Assembly (NCBI RefSeq): GCF_030813695.1
Contig: NZ_JAUSVA010000002.1
Location: forward strand, 310,001 to 374,000
Origin: Kitasatospora herbaricolor
GTDB taxonomy: Bacteria; Actinomycetota; Actinomycetes; Streptomycetales; Streptomycetaceae
DNA: 64,000 nucleotides
Direction of reading: 5' to 3'
How positions within the stretch are numbered: position 1 is the stretch's first letter; every line of letters starts with the position of its first letter. A program made the position numbers and the translations under genes. The notes beneath the pieces were generated by a model. It saw only the letters and a program-made list of their open reading frames with translations. It was not told the origin of the DNA and made no database searches. Of the stretch, positions 17,120-25,760 are shown one piece after another.

Positions 17120-18253
17120 TCAGAACGCCTGGGCAGGGTCGTCCAGCCAGGCGTGCCAGCTGTCGGGAGTGACGGTGAGTCCGAGCCGATCGACTCCGGG
17201 CTGATCGGCGGCGTGCCACCAGGCGAGGGCATGTTCGAAGTCGTCCCACAGGCGGCGGCCGCCGTACTGGCGGACCTGGTGCGCGTCCTGGCCGTCTCGG
17301 AAGGTCGCGGCGGCCCAGGCCGGGGTTGTCAGGGAGTAGAGCCACAGGGTGCGGGCGCCGTCGTCGTGGGGCTGGATGGCGTGGACGATGTCGCGCAGGC
17401 GCAGGCCGGCGGCGAGCGGGAAGGGGTCGAACTTGCCGTGGCCGGGCAGTGTGGCGGTGGTGGTGTGTTCGGCGACGGTGCCGCCGTCAGCAGGGTTGCG
17501 GGGCCAGGTGAGGCGTTGGGAGCGCATCTTCATGAACTCCACCGGCTGGAGGAACGGGCCGGAGGCGGTGCCGTCGCCGTGGACGGTGAGGCGGACCAGT
17601 GCGTCGGCGTTGGAGTAGTGGGTGCCGAACGGCGCCAGGATCAGTCCGCCGGGCCGGGTCTGCTCGATCCAGGCCTGCGGGATGGTGCGCAGGCCGTAGG
17701 TCGCGGTGATCCGGTCGTAGGGGGCTCCGGCCGGGCGACCGAGGGCTCCGTCCCCGCAGACGACGTGCGGGTGGTAGCCGGCGGCGGTCAGGGCGGTGTC
17801 GGCGCGGGCGGACACTGCCGGGTCGATCTCGATGGTGGTGACGTTGGTGTCGCCGAGGCGGTGGCTCAGCAGGGCGGCGTTCCAGCCGGTGCCGGTGCCC
17901 TGCTCCAGTACCCGCATCCCGGGCTCGACCTGCAGGTCCTCCAGCATCGAGGCGACCAGCGAGGGCTGCGAGGCCGAGCTGGTGGGTACCGTGCCGGGCT
18001 CGGCGCCCTGGTGCTCGCCGTCGTCCCACTGGGTGACGATCGGGACGTCCGCGTAGGCGGCCGCCAGCCAGGCGGCCTTGTCCTCGGTCCGGTCGACGGG
18101 CCGGCTCGTCCCGGTGGCCAGTTCGTGCGCCCATATCAGGTCGGGCAGGAACAGCGAGCGCGGGACGGCGTCGAAGGCCGGCGCCCACGCGTCGGCGACC
18201 GGGAAGGACCGCCCCGTCGCGGGGCGGCCCTCGCTCTCGGGTGCGAGCGTCAC
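17120..18253 (-). CDS. PIMT-like O-methyltransferase with C-terminal extension (candidate RiPP aspartate methylase)
   Basis: GTG 18253 overlaps the stop of the small peptide gene (GTGA). This gives a 377-residue protein coupled to it. The N-terminal half is a protein-L-isoaspartate methyltransferase fold: FDAVPRSLFLPDLIW near residue 28, and the substrate-site block SASQPSLVASML near 93. The SAM motif is VLEQGTGTGWNAALL at 115-129, with GDGALG further on. House-keeping PIMTs are about 220 residues; this one has about 150 extra C-terminal residues. Extended PIMT homologs methylate a precursor Asp to form aspartimide in lasso, graspetide, lanthipeptide and imiditide pathways. Coupling to a peptide containing Asp-Gly fits that role. 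It could instead be a general repair enzyme. Confidence 0.8.
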   Translation of the reverse strand: MTLAPESEGRPATGRSFPVADAWAPAFDAVPRSLFLPDLIWAHELATGTSRPVDRTEDKAAWLAAAYADVPIVTQWDDGEHQGAEPGTVPTSSASQPSLVASMLEDLQVEPGMRVLEQGTGTGWNAALLSHRLGDTNVTTIEIDPAVSARADTALTAAGYHPHVVCGDGALGRPAGAPYDRITATYGLRTIPQAWIEQTRPGGLILAPFGTHYSNADALVRLTVHGDGTASGPFLQPVEFMKMRSQRLTWPRNPADGGTVAEHTTTATLPGHGKFDPFPLAAGLRLRDIVHAIQPHDDGARTLWLYSLTTPAWAAATFRDGQDAHQVRQYGGRRLWDDFEHALAWWHAADQPGVDRLGLTVTPDSWHAWLDDPAQAF

Positions 18254-18390
18254 TTCCGGTGTCCCCCGTCTCCGGGCGGCGGGCCGCCGTCGGGCGAGGG
18301 CGGGTCCTGGGGCGGTGTCCACGGGGTGCCGGGGAGGTTGTCCCCTTCACCACCCCTTGACGCGCCGCTGTGGGCCTGGGCGATGTCCAT
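18250..18390 (-). CDS. Short Pro/Gly-rich peptide, candidate RiPP precursor (46 aa)
   Basis: ATG 18390 is preceded by AAGGAG at perfect spacing. The peptide begins MDIAQAHSGASRGGEGDNLP and continues through TPWTPPQDPPSPDGGPPPGD to a basic GGHRK end. It has no Cys, so it is not a lanthipeptide. Two Asp-Gly pairs (SPDGG and PGDGG) are prime aspartimide-forming sites. The stop overlaps the methyltransferase start. I infer that it is the substrate of the adjacent PIMT-like enzyme. No leader-peptide motif of a named class is recognised, so novelty or a non-RiPP role are both possible. Confidence 0.7.
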   Translation of the reverse strand: MDIAQAHSGASRGGEGDNLPGTPWTPPQDPPSPDGGPPPGDGGHRK

Positions 18391-18474
18391 GACGGGCTCC
18401 TTGTCGTGGTTGTGATGGTGCCCTCCCGGGACCGGGAGGAGTAGAGGTCCCGGCCGGCGCACCGGGGCGCGGGT

Positions 18475-18990
18475 TCATGCCGGGCCGGGGCCGGCAGGGC
18501 GTGCGCGCAGGTCGGCGTAAACGGTCTTGCCGAAGGGCCCGGCGGTCGCACCCCAGTGGCCGCCGGTGAGGTGGTGGACCAGGGCCAGGCCGCGGCCGGA
18601 CTCGGCGGCGGGGCCCGCGTCGATCAGGCAGGGCAGGGTGCGGGAGCTGTCGCGGACGCTGATCCGCACGCTCCGGTCGGTGACGCGCTCGACGGTGACC
18701 GCCATGCTGCCTCGGCAGCCGGTCTTCGCGGCGTTGCCAGCCAGCTCGCTGACGATGAGTTCGCCGGCCTCCACCACGTCACCCAACCCCCACCCCCGCA
18801 GGGCGGTGCGCACCAGGCGGCGGGCCGCGGCGGCGGACTGCGGCTCGTAGGGCAGCAGCGCGGTCGTGGTGTCCGTGACCGGTGGCCGTTCCTGGGTCTC
18901 CACGGCCACGCTCACCGTGTGCCCCGCAGCCGCCGGTGCCGCCGCTACCCGCACCGCGGTGGGTGGGCGGGCTATGGGGTGCGTGGTCAC
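18475..18990 (-). CDS. HATPase_c-family ATP-binding regulatory protein
   Basis: GTG 18990 follows GCGGAG, which I prefer to the upstream GTG at 19107. The fold is the small GHKL ATPase seen in anti-sigma/RsbW-like proteins. The N-box is VVEAGELIVSELAGNAAKTG (Asn coordinating Mg-ATP) and the G1 region is RISVRDSS. The G2 region is GRGLALVHHLTGGHWG, with a C-terminal GKTVYADL. Such proteins occur with XRE-DUF5753 regulators in AbaA/WhiJ-type developmental loci of Streptomyces. It probably acts in the cytoplasm by protein contact. The N-terminal 40 residues are likely disordered. Confidence 0.8.
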   Translation of the reverse strand: MTTHPIARPPTAVRVAAAPAAAGHTVSVAVETQERPPVTDTTTALLPYEPQSAAAARRLVRTALRGWGLGDVVEAGELIVSELAGNAAKTGCRGSMAVTVERVTDRSVRISVRDSSRTLPCLIDAGPAAESGRGLALVHHLTGGHWGATAGPFGKTVYADLRARPAGPGPA

Positions 18991-19178
18991 GTCGGACTCC
19001 GCTCTCTGGTCGGCGGGTGACGGCTGCGCGGGCCCGACGGGGGACGGGCCCGCGCAGCGGCCCCAACTCGCCTGCACACCGACGGGGCCGGGTGTCCGGT
19101 CCGTCACTGCGGGCGACGGTTCGACGGTAGGGAGTGGGCCCGCGCGGCTTCAACGCGGTTGCTTCCGATTGCGGGGAT

Positions 19179-20027
19179 TCACCCGAGGGCCTCGATCGCG
19201 GCGGTGATCAGGGCGCGGGCCGCGGCGCCGTGGACGGCCATCTTCGCCAGCCCGGCGAAGGCGCGGTGGTAGTCGGCGAGTTCGCGGGGCTGGGTCACGG
19301 TGACCTCGGCGGTCAGCGTCTCCACCGAGGCCTGCTCGTTGTCGAAGAGGTAGAACGCCTCCAGCGGCCACACGGTGCGCTGCGCCGTGAAGGGGATGAT
19401 CCCGAGGGAGACGGTGGGCAGCGGCATAACCGCCAGGAGGTGGCCGAGCTGGCCGGCCGTCGTCTCGGCGTCGCCGATCCGGTAACGCAGCACCGTCTCC
19501 TCGATGAGGATGACGAACCGGTGGCGGCCGTCGTGGAGCAGCCGGCCCCGTTCGGTGCGGGCGGCGACTGCCTCGGCGACGTCGTCGGGGGTGCCCTGGA
19601 AGTCGGTGATGGAGCGCATGAGGGCGGTGGCGTAGGCGGTGGTCTGCAGAAAGCCCGGAACGACGTTGGAGACGTAGGCCCGGCACACCGACGTCTCCTG
19701 GTGGAGGGCCAGTGACTCCTGCTGCACCTGGCGCATGCCGGCGCGGTGGATCCGGCGCCACTCCAGGTACATCAGCTCCACCGCGCGCAGCGAGGCGATC
19801 AGGTCGGCGGCCTGGCCGTCTGCGCCGCACGCGGTGCACCAGGTGCGCAGGTCGCTCTCGGAGGGCGCCGACTTCCCGCTGAGGATGCGGGAGGTCTTGG
19901 AGGGGTGCCAGCCGCACCGGGCGGACAGGTCCTTGCCGTCGATCCCGGCGTCCAGCATCAGCTCGCGCAGGCGGGCGGCGAGCGCGGCGCGGGCCGCCTG
20001 GGCGCTGGAGGAGGGGGATGCGGGCAT
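19179..20027 (-). CDS. XRE-DUF5753 (WhiJ-type/Scr1-like) transcriptional regulator
   Basis: The 282-residue product has an N-terminal XRE helix-turn-helix (LRELMLDAGIDGKDLSARCG, then HPSKTSRILSGKSAPSESDL). The long DUF5753 effector domain follows, with its hallmark segments AYVSNVVPGFLQTTAYA, EAVAARTERGRLL, FVILIEETVLRYRIGD and VSLGIIPF. WhiJ-family proteins repress developmental genes and are paired with small DUF397 or HATPase proteins that relieve repression. Here DUF6879 and HATPase genes flank it on the same strand, so it probably controls this cluster, including the RiPP-like genes. Confidence 0.88.
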   Translation of the reverse strand: MPASPSSSAQAARAALAARLRELMLDAGIDGKDLSARCGWHPSKTSRILSGKSAPSESDLRTWCTACGADGQAADLIASLRAVELMYLEWRRIHRAGMRQVQQESLALHQETSVCRAYVSNVVPGFLQTTAYATALMRSITDFQGTPDDVAEAVAARTERGRLLHDGRHRFVILIEETVLRYRIGDAETTAGQLGHLLAVMPLPTVSLGIIPFTAQRTVWPLEAFYLFDNEQASVETLTAEVTVTQPRELADYHRAFAGLAKMAVHGAAARALITAAIEALG

Positions 20028-20049
20028 GGGCTGTCTGCTCGGGCGGGGG

Positions 20050-20580
20050 CTAGACGGGGTACTGGTCGTGCGGGACGGCCCGCTCCCACACCGCTTCGAA
20101 CGCGGTGGCGCAGAGCTTCGCCACGGCGGGGTCCTCGGTGTAGGAGGTGCGCGGCTCAGCCCAGTCGCCGTCCCCGGTGAAGTGGTTGAAGCGCACGGCG
20201 TGGTCGTCGAACAGCCAGAAGTCGGTGCCGGGCAGTGCCAGGTCGCAGGTGTTGCGGCGCGCCAGCCAGCGCACCTGTTCGCCGGCCGTGATGTTGACCG
20301 GGGTCATGGCGTGCAGGTACCGCGTGTAGAGGGTGACGGGCTCGGACACGATCCGGGCCCGGCGGATGACGACCCCCCGCGCGTTCGCCTCACGGAGCAT
20401 GGCCGTCCAGTCCTGCCAGTACTCCGACTCCGGGTCGAGATCGGACTCGCCGGTCCGCCGGAACCGCTCCACGGCCTCGGCCTCGTCCGGCACGCCGTAG
20501 CTGTCGCGCATCTCCAGGTGAACCGCCGAGTACCGGGCGGTGGCCAGCAGGTCAGAGAAGCCCATCTCGCTCTGCGTCAT
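20050..20580 (-). CDS. DUF6879-family protein
   Basis: The protein (176 residues) has the recognisable DUF6879 pattern. It includes a helical start (MGFSDLLATARYSAVHLEMR), DWTAMLREANARGVVIRRAR, RIVSEPVTLYTRY, GEQVRWLARR and FWLFDDHAVRFNHFTGDG. The family is almost confined to actinomycetes and commonly lies beside XRE-DUF5753 regulators. Its activity is not known, but it is treated as part of the same regulatory switch. The start at 20580 overlaps the end of the upstream small gene. An internal Met at residue 6 could also be used. Confidence 0.85.
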   Translation of the reverse strand: MTQSEMGFSDLLATARYSAVHLEMRDSYGVPDEAEAVERFRRTGESDLDPESEYWQDWTAMLREANARGVVIRRARIVSEPVTLYTRYLHAMTPVNITAGEQVRWLARRNTCDLALPGTDFWLFDDHAVRFNHFTGDGDWAEPRTSYTEDPAVAKLCATAFEAVWERAVPHDQYPV

Positions 20581-20815
20581 CGCATGCCTTTCGCAGGATC
20601 GGGATCATCCGGGTGGGGATCCACACCACGGCCTCGTGGCCCGGGATGCCGGCCTCGTGGTCCGGTGCCCAGCTCCGCCCCCCGATCTCGGCCTCCAGGT
20701 CCTCCTCGGCCTTCACGCCCTGGAACACGATCCTGCGGTTGGGGCGGTCCACCCACACCGTCGGCGAACCCTCCTTACCCGTCTCCGGGTCGATCCCTAC
20801 GAAATCTAGCCCCAC
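20552..20815 (-). CDS. Small hypothetical protein of the DUF6879 cluster (87 aa)
   Basis: GTG 20815 is preceded by GGAGGG and gives VGLDFVGIDPETGKEGSPTV as its start. The middle contains VWVDRPNRRIVFQGVKAEED and the C-terminus VVWIPTRMIPILRKACDD. Frames upstream of the GTG are lower quality. I recall similar small acidic proteins as the first gene before DUF6879 in Streptomyces. The DUF397-like size and the overlap with the next gene fit a co-regulator role, but no domain name is certain. Confidence 0.7.
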   Translation of the reverse strand: MGLDFVGIDPETGKEGSPTVWVDRPNRRIVFQGVKAEEDLEAEIGGRSWAPDHEAGIPGHEAVVWIPTRMIPILRKACDDAERDGLL

Positions 20816-20955
20816 GACACCCTCCTGCACCAAACCGGTTGCGGTCACTTGCGAGCCACTGTCCCGCGCGACTGACAGCCCGTCAAGGGTGCGCGGTTGC
20901 AGCAGAGCGGCACGCGCCGCAGACTCTTGGGGGGCGGGTGGGAAACCGCAGCCAC

Positions 20956-21030
20956 TGGTGGGGTGGGTGGCGGCCACTCGTCTCCTCCGAAGAAGTGGGG
21001 CCGGGACGGCGGTGCGGGGGCCAGCCGGCA
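20956..21030. repeat. Leader repeat copy B
   Basis: This is the second copy of the 85-base leader found at 12723-12812, in the same orientation. On the minus strand it again supplies GGAGGAGACGAGTG. Here the GTG opens VAATHPTSGCG, a short remnant similar to the VTTTHTTQQPP start of the Cys-rich protein. It then runs into the region upstream of the DUF6879 cluster. Confidence 0.55.
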
Positions 21031-21241
21031 GCCAGCACATCCCCGCAGGCGGATCGGCAGGCCAGTGGAGCGGTTCCATCCGCTGCTCGGGCCGGGCCGT
21101 CGCACAGTCTCAATCTCGGCGGAGCCCCGTGACTACGACTGGGCAGCCCAGGTCATCGACCCCAGAGGCCCCGGCCGCACCTCCCCGATCCTGGCTGCCA
21201 CTTCCTGGCGTTGCTCGGAAGCCTCTCCAACCACTTCTGTT

Positions 21242-21249
21242 TGTATACA
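21242..21249 (+). promoter_or_regulatory. TGTATACA palindrome, candidate operator/promoter
   Basis: An 8-bp perfect palindrome in an A+T-rich island (TTTGTATACATAGGAGTAGA) stands out in this G+C-rich sequence. It lies 160 bases upstream of the gene at 21413. TATACAT could serve as a -10 element; no convincing -35 is seen. Confidence 0.4.
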
Positions 21250-21412
21250 TAGGAGTAGATTGGAGGCAGCCGAAGGCGCTGCAGTTGGTGGCGTCCCCGC
21301 AGTCGAGTCTCACGCCGATGTACGGCAGACCGAGCGCCCCGGCAGTCACTGCCTCGCAGCTGCCGATCCACTCCCTCTCTTGCACTGCGACGTGAGGGAA
21401 GAAGGTGGCTTT

Positions 21413-22339
21413 GTGACCACGCCAATCATTCCCCCCGGCTATGCCAAGGCGGAGTGGGACAGATACGTCCGGCTGGGCCGAAAGCTGGTCAAGCAGATCA
21501 GCGGCATCCAGTTTGCCCTCGGTGACATCGTGATCGACATGCTGGACGGCCGGGACCGCGGCCATGGCGAGGTGGGTGAGGTGATCGAGCTCTTTGCCCA
21601 CCAGATCGGCGTTAACGCCGACACACTGCACACCTACTATCTGGTCGCGCAGAAGTGGCCGCAGGAGAAGCGACGAGACGACGTCCCCTATACGGTCCAC
21701 AAGGAGCTGGCCTACTCCCCCCGACGGTTCGCACAGATCCAGCGAAACCCCCGCGACCCGTTCACCGGCGAAGAACGGTGGACCGTGAACGAGGCGCAGC
21801 GCGCGGCCGCCCATGTACCCCAGACGCCGACCAACCGGGAGGAACGCCTCGACAAGGCGCGGCGGCTTCTGAGCAGCGACGAGGACGCGGCCGAGGCAGT
21901 GAGTGAGCTCATCAGCCGCCCGGACGTCCGGGCCAGGGTGGTCTCCGATCAGCGCAACCGGCACATGCTGCGTCAGGCACAGTTCGAACACTGGCGCCAG
22001 GTCGACCGAGGAGTGGAGGAAGCCGAGGACCTGCTGCCTGCCGACGACACCCAGGAGACCGCGAGTGCACCTGAGCCGACAGCACCGGCCCTCGGGTACC
22101 AGCAGGCGCCGCTGGAGATTCTGCAGCTGATCGGGACGTTCGCCTCGTTCTTTGTATCGCTGCAGCGAATCATCCCCGCCGTCCACTCCCAGGACTACAC
22201 CGAGGACACAAAGGAGGCCGTTCTGGACAACGTCACGAAGGCGCGCTCGTTCCTCGACTGGTGCGAGTCCGCCATCACGACCGGAAGGACCGACATGGAC
22301 CAGGCGCTCGCACGCCTGCTGGAGGACGAAGGCGAATAG
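21413..22339 (+). CDS. DUF6192-like (RacO-like) hypothetical protein
   Basis: I choose GTG 21413 with AAGAAGG upstream; longer in-frame extensions back to 20897 are shadow sequence. The 308-residue protein has an N-terminal helical domain (KAEWDRYVRLGRKLVKQISG, then IQFALGDIVIDMLDG). A segment like a ParB/HTH region follows (GVNADTLHTYYLVAQKWPQE, ELAYSPRRFAQIQRNPRDPF). A long helical C-terminus is interrupted by an acidic linker (AEDLLPADDTQETASAPEPT). The ALGD and DPFTGEERWTVNEAQRA blocks resemble DUF6192 from memory. It is expected to be cytoplasmic and DNA-associated. It overlaps operonically with the next gene four bases downstream. Confidence 0.65.
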   Translation: MTTPIIPPGYAKAEWDRYVRLGRKLVKQISGIQFALGDIVIDMLDGRDRGHGEVGEVIELFAHQIGVNADTLHTYYLVAQKWPQEKRRDDVPYTVHKELAYSPRRFAQIQRNPRDPFTGEERWTVNEAQRAAAHVPQTPTNREERLDKARRLLSSDEDAAEAVSELISRPDVRARVVSDQRNRHMLRQAQFEHWRQVDRGVEEAEDLLPADDTQETASAPEPTAPALGYQQAPLEILQLIGTFASFFVSLQRIIPAVHSQDYTEDTKEAVLDNVTKARSFLDWCESAITTGRTDMDQALARLLEDEGE

Positions 22340-22342
22340 ACC

Positions 22343-22840
22343 ATGACCACCACGCGCCGCCAGGCGGCGCACGACACCGGCGAGGATATCTGGACCCGGG
22401 TCGCGAAGGCGGGCGAGGATGGCCTGCTGAAACAGAAGGCCATCGGGCACAACACCCAAGGCCAGTTCGAACGCGGCAAGGCATGGATCAAGGACACAAA
22501 GTGCAAGTCCGAAAAGAAGGCCTGGGTTTACCACCACGGGGCCTACGTGGTCACCCTCGACCCGGACAAGTGCACTCTCTACGCCTCCGACCGACTCAGG
22601 TCCCTGTACAAGCAGGCGGTCAGGATCTATGACTGCTCGCTGTCCGTCCTGCCGCCGGAGGCCCAGAAGCTGCCGACAGTCAGGCTCCTCACTGTGCAGT
22701 GCCAGTCGATTATCGCTGCCATGGACGTCCTTGAGGCTTCCGGCTTCTCGCCGGAAACTGCGGTCAAGGCCGAAGGAACCACTCGGCGGGCAAGAAAATC
22801 TACGGCTTCTCGGGGGAGCCGCAAACCAGCCGCTCGGTGA
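22343..22840 (+). CDS. Hypothetical basic protein (165 aa), partner of the preceding gene
   Basis: ATG 22343 follows the preceding stop by only a few bases, indicating one transcript. The N-terminal part looks like a winged helix or nucleic-acid-binding unit (KAGEDGLLKQKAIGHNTQGQ, FERGKAWIKDTKCKSEKKAW). It ends in YVVTLDPDKCTLYASDRLR. The C-terminus is Lys/Arg-rich (TTRRARKSTASRGSRKPAAR), suggesting contact with DNA or RNA. Codon use is slightly less G+C-biased than its neighbours, compatible with transfer. No enzymatic motif is visible, and the pair probably works together. Confidence 0.65.
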   Translation: MTTTRRQAAHDTGEDIWTRVAKAGEDGLLKQKAIGHNTQGQFERGKAWIKDTKCKSEKKAWVYHHGAYVVTLDPDKCTLYASDRLRSLYKQAVRIYDCSLSVLPPEAQKLPTVRLLTVQCQSIIAAMDVLEASGFSPETAVKAEGTTRRARKSTASRGSRKPAAR

Positions 22841-23742
22841 GAGGTGCCCAGCCGCCCCGCCCCACTGATGATTTCAAGCAGGGCACCGCAAATCAGAGCA
22901 CGACTTTGCGAGACCGGCCCGGGCGAACGTCGCCTCGGGCCGGTACACGCTGATCGGCTCCAGGGTGGATCCACAGAGCGCCCACACAGGCACTCGCCGC
23001 GAACGTTTCGATCCCCGTAGAACCGCAACGCATCAGCCCTCCTGCTTGGGCGGCTGGCCCGCAGCCGGGTCGGCCCGGGCGAACTCCGCGTGGGCCGCGC
23101 TGGACGGCGCACCACACGGTCCGAACGGAGCTGGCCGAGGCCCGGTGGCGGGGTTCCGAAGCGAGACTCCCACCCCGGGTGGGGGCCACGGTGTGCCCGC
23201 CTCCGACGCCGGAGCCGCCCAGCAGTGGCCCTGCACTGCCTTGTAGAGGAGGCGGTCGTGATCGCCCGGTCACACCCCGACCCCTCCTGCAGCACCGCGT
23301 CGAACACGAGATCCGCGGTTGCGACGGCAACGGACCGCTGAGGGCCGCGGGGCGCGGCACCTGGGCGCAGCGACTGCCGACGACGGAATCCCCGGCGGGG
23401 GTCTGCGGCGGCACAGGACGCGGTCTGCCCGCCTCAGGTCGTGGCCCGGCGTGCCCGTGCCCGGGTGCGGGTGCGGGTGCGGGTGCGGGCCGCATCCGCG
23501 GCACGCACACCCTGGGCGGCCGGGGCCGTGCCTGCCAGGCGCAGCCGCAGTCGGTGGATGCGCAGTCAGCCACTGACGTGCCTATCCGAGGGCAGCCGGG
23601 GTCCGCGACCGCATGCCGGGGAGCCGTGCGGGTGAGATGCCCGGGTTCCCCGGACGGCCTGCCGCTCCCGCACCGCCGGGCGTGCGTTGCTGGGCCCAGC
23701 GGATCGCCATTCCGGCACCGCACGTCCAGCAAGGAGTTCGTC
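22841..23742. other. No gene recognised (about 900 bases)
   Basis: Open frames on both strands are Arg/Pro/Gly-rich shadows without start signals. The stretch contains a short microsatellite of GGTGCG units (about 23459-23491) and G+C-rich inverted blocks near 23169-23185. The last 60 bases hold the promoter and ribosome-binding site of the DUF4394 gene. Confidence 0.5.
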
Positions 23743-24633
23743 TTGCGCAGCACTCTGCTCGCCGCGGCTGTCGTCATGGCCGCCGCCGCGGCCGTCGTCC
23801 CCGCCCACGCCGCCGTCGCCCCCGAGCCCGCCCAGCCCTCGAACGGGAAGGTCTGGGAGAACCTCAGCTCGGTCGGCCTCACCGACGACCAGCGCCTGGT
23901 CGCCTTCCCGGTCCTGCACCCCGACCGGGCCTGGACCATCGGGAAGATCGACGGCCTGCAGGGGGACACCCGCCTGGTCGGCATCGACTACCGCGTCCAG
24001 AACGGCCTGCTCTACGGCGTCGGCGACCAGGGCGGCATCTACACGATCGACGACACCACGGGTTGCGCCACGAAGATCTCGCAGCTGTCGGTCGCGCTGC
24101 AGGGCACGTACTTCGGCGTCGACTTCAACCCCGCCGCGAACCGCCTGCGGATCGTCTCCGACACCGGGCAGAACCTGCGCCACAACATCGACGACCCCAA
24201 CGGCGCTCCCGCGGCCGGCACCACGGCCGTCGACGGCACCCTCACCAACCCGGCCGTACCGCCCGCGACCACCGGCACCACCGCCACCGGCGTCACGGGC
24301 GTGGCGTACACCAACAACGACCTCGACGCGGCCACCGCCACCACCCTCTTCGACGTCGACACCAGCAACGACCGCGTCTCCCTGCAGTCGCCCGCCAACA
24401 CCGGCACCCTCGCCCCCACCGGACGCCTGGGCGTCGATGCCGGACCGGACGCCGGTTTCGACATCTACTACTCCCCCAGCCACGGCAGCAACCACGGCTA
24501 CGCCACCCTCGGTGTGAACGGCACGCGCACCTTCTACCGCGTCGACGTCCTCACCGGCCAGGCCGTGGCGCTCGGCAACTTCACCTCCGACCAGGCCGTC
24601 GTCGACATCGCCGTCCCGCTCGCCCAGGACTGA
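23743..24633 (+). CDS. Secreted DUF4394 protein
   Basis: A TTG start at 23743 has AAGGAG at 23731-23736, and no ATG/GTG fits better. Residues 1-26 form a Sec signal peptide (RSTLLAAAVVMAAAAAVVPA ending AHA). The mature 270 residues match the DUF4394 pattern of beta-propeller-like repeats: GIDYRVQNGLLYGVGDQGGI, YTIDDTTGCATKI, GVDFNPAANRLRIVSDTGQN and GVAYTNNDLDAATATTLFDV. It closes with FYRVDVLTGQAVALGNF. DUF4394 proteins are extracellular, often within larger surface proteins. A ligand or enzymatic role is not established. The gene appears monocistronic. Confidence 0.88.
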   Translation: MRSTLLAAAVVMAAAAAVVPAHAAVAPEPAQPSNGKVWENLSSVGLTDDQRLVAFPVLHPDRAWTIGKIDGLQGDTRLVGIDYRVQNGLLYGVGDQGGIYTIDDTTGCATKISQLSVALQGTYFGVDFNPAANRLRIVSDTGQNLRHNIDDPNGAPAAGTTAVDGTLTNPAVPPATTGTTATGVTGVAYTNNDLDAATATTLFDVDTSNDRVSLQSPANTGTLAPTGRLGVDAGPDAGFDIYYSPSHGSNHGYATLGVNGTRTFYRVDVLTGQAVALGNFTSDQAVVDIAVPLAQD

Positions 24634-25389
24634 CACACGGACCGAAGCACCGGCTGACAGACGCACCGTCAGCTGACAACAGAAGAGGCGGAACCGTCCA
24701 CCACGGCCATGGTGTACCGACGGTCCCGCCCACGCGGTCGGTGCCCGCCGCAACAGCACGCACCGGACCGCACACCACATTCGAAGACGCCCCCCGAGCG
24801 GATTGCCCACCACACGATCCAACGCACCCGGGCTGCCGCTGCGGGACGGACACCACCACCCGGGGGTTCACCAGGTGGCCCCGGCCGGCGGCGCGTCGGC
24901 CGCACCCGGGCCCGCACGGCGACGGCCGCGTGCACCAGAGGCGGGCCCGCCCCGCCGATCATGGGCCCGCGAGCGTGAGAGCCCGCGCGACCCGGCGGGC
25001 GGGTACACCCTGCGAGGCATCGACGCGGCAGCACACAGAGCGTCCGCACCTGGGCGCGCACTCGGTGACGGAGTACCAGCCGGAGCTGCCGGCCACCGCC
25101 CGCTGAACGCCGCGGGTGGCTGCGCCGGCGAAGGCGGGATCGGCACCGGTTGTCCCGTCAGCGGAGCTCGCGATCTCGAGGCGCCGATTCTGAAATGGCC
25201 GGGCCGTCAAGCTGCGCTGCGGGGGTAGGCGGCCCCTCGGTCCGGGCTGCAGCGGAGCATCGCACGAACCACACGGCGGGCCCCCGGTACAAGCCCGTCC
25301 GACGAGTCGTCCTCTCGTTTCGGGGCCATGGGCAGTCACCGGATGAACTTACCCGGGATACGAAGCACGCCACGAAGAGGACGCGCCCC
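24634..25389. other. No gene recognised
   Basis: The 750 bases after the DUF4394 gene contain only overlapping low-quality frames. A weak inverted repeat (GCTGAC and GTCAGC around 24652-24672) just after the stop codon may act as its terminator. Confidence 0.4.
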
Positions 25390-25760
25390 TCACCGACGCC
25401 CACCGGCCGCACCGCACACCGCCCCGGGCGCCGCACTGCGCAGCACGATCCATGCGGCGGCCGGCTCTGCGCAGCCGCGCGTGCGGGTGCTCAGAGGTGG
25501 CTGTGCAAGCGGGTGCGCGCGCAGCGGCTCGTCCGGGTTCGCCCACGCCGTCATCGCCTCGCCTCGGGCACCGGTCACCGCGGCCGTGTGCCCCTCCAGC
25601 CGCGCCGACAACAGGTAGCCGACCACGCGGCCGCCGGGCCGTTCTCCAGCAGCCGGGCCAGCGAGCTGGTATCGACGGCCACACCGAAGATGGCCGCCAG
25701 CCACACCCCACGCGACCTGCCACCATCCGGCCCCCGCCCAGCCCGAAGGCCGACCACCTG
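25390..25760 (-). pseudogene. Decayed small gene
   Basis: Frames with near-total G/C in third positions appear in two registers: VAVDTSSLARLLENGP upstream, then GGRVVGYLLSARLEGHTAAV, TGARGEAMTAWANPDEPLRA and PAAAWIVLRSAA. A frameshift around 25640 separates them. The reassembled product would be a soluble protein of about 110 residues with no recognised family. Confidence 0.35.

Noticed and set aside
18250..18390. Lanthipeptide (FxLD-type) or graspetide precursor
   Set aside because: The peptide lacks Cys and the known core motifs, and no matching lanthionine synthetase or ATP-grasp gene is adjacent.
21110..22537. 475-codon minus-strand frame opposite the DUF6192-like gene
   Set aside because: Leu/Val/Gly/His-rich without motifs; the plus strand has ribosome-binding sites and better codon bias.
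23459..23491. GGTGCG hexamer run as a possible replication or regulatory repeat
   Set aside because: Only about five short units in a G+C-rich stretch; no flanking structure supports an origin or binding array.
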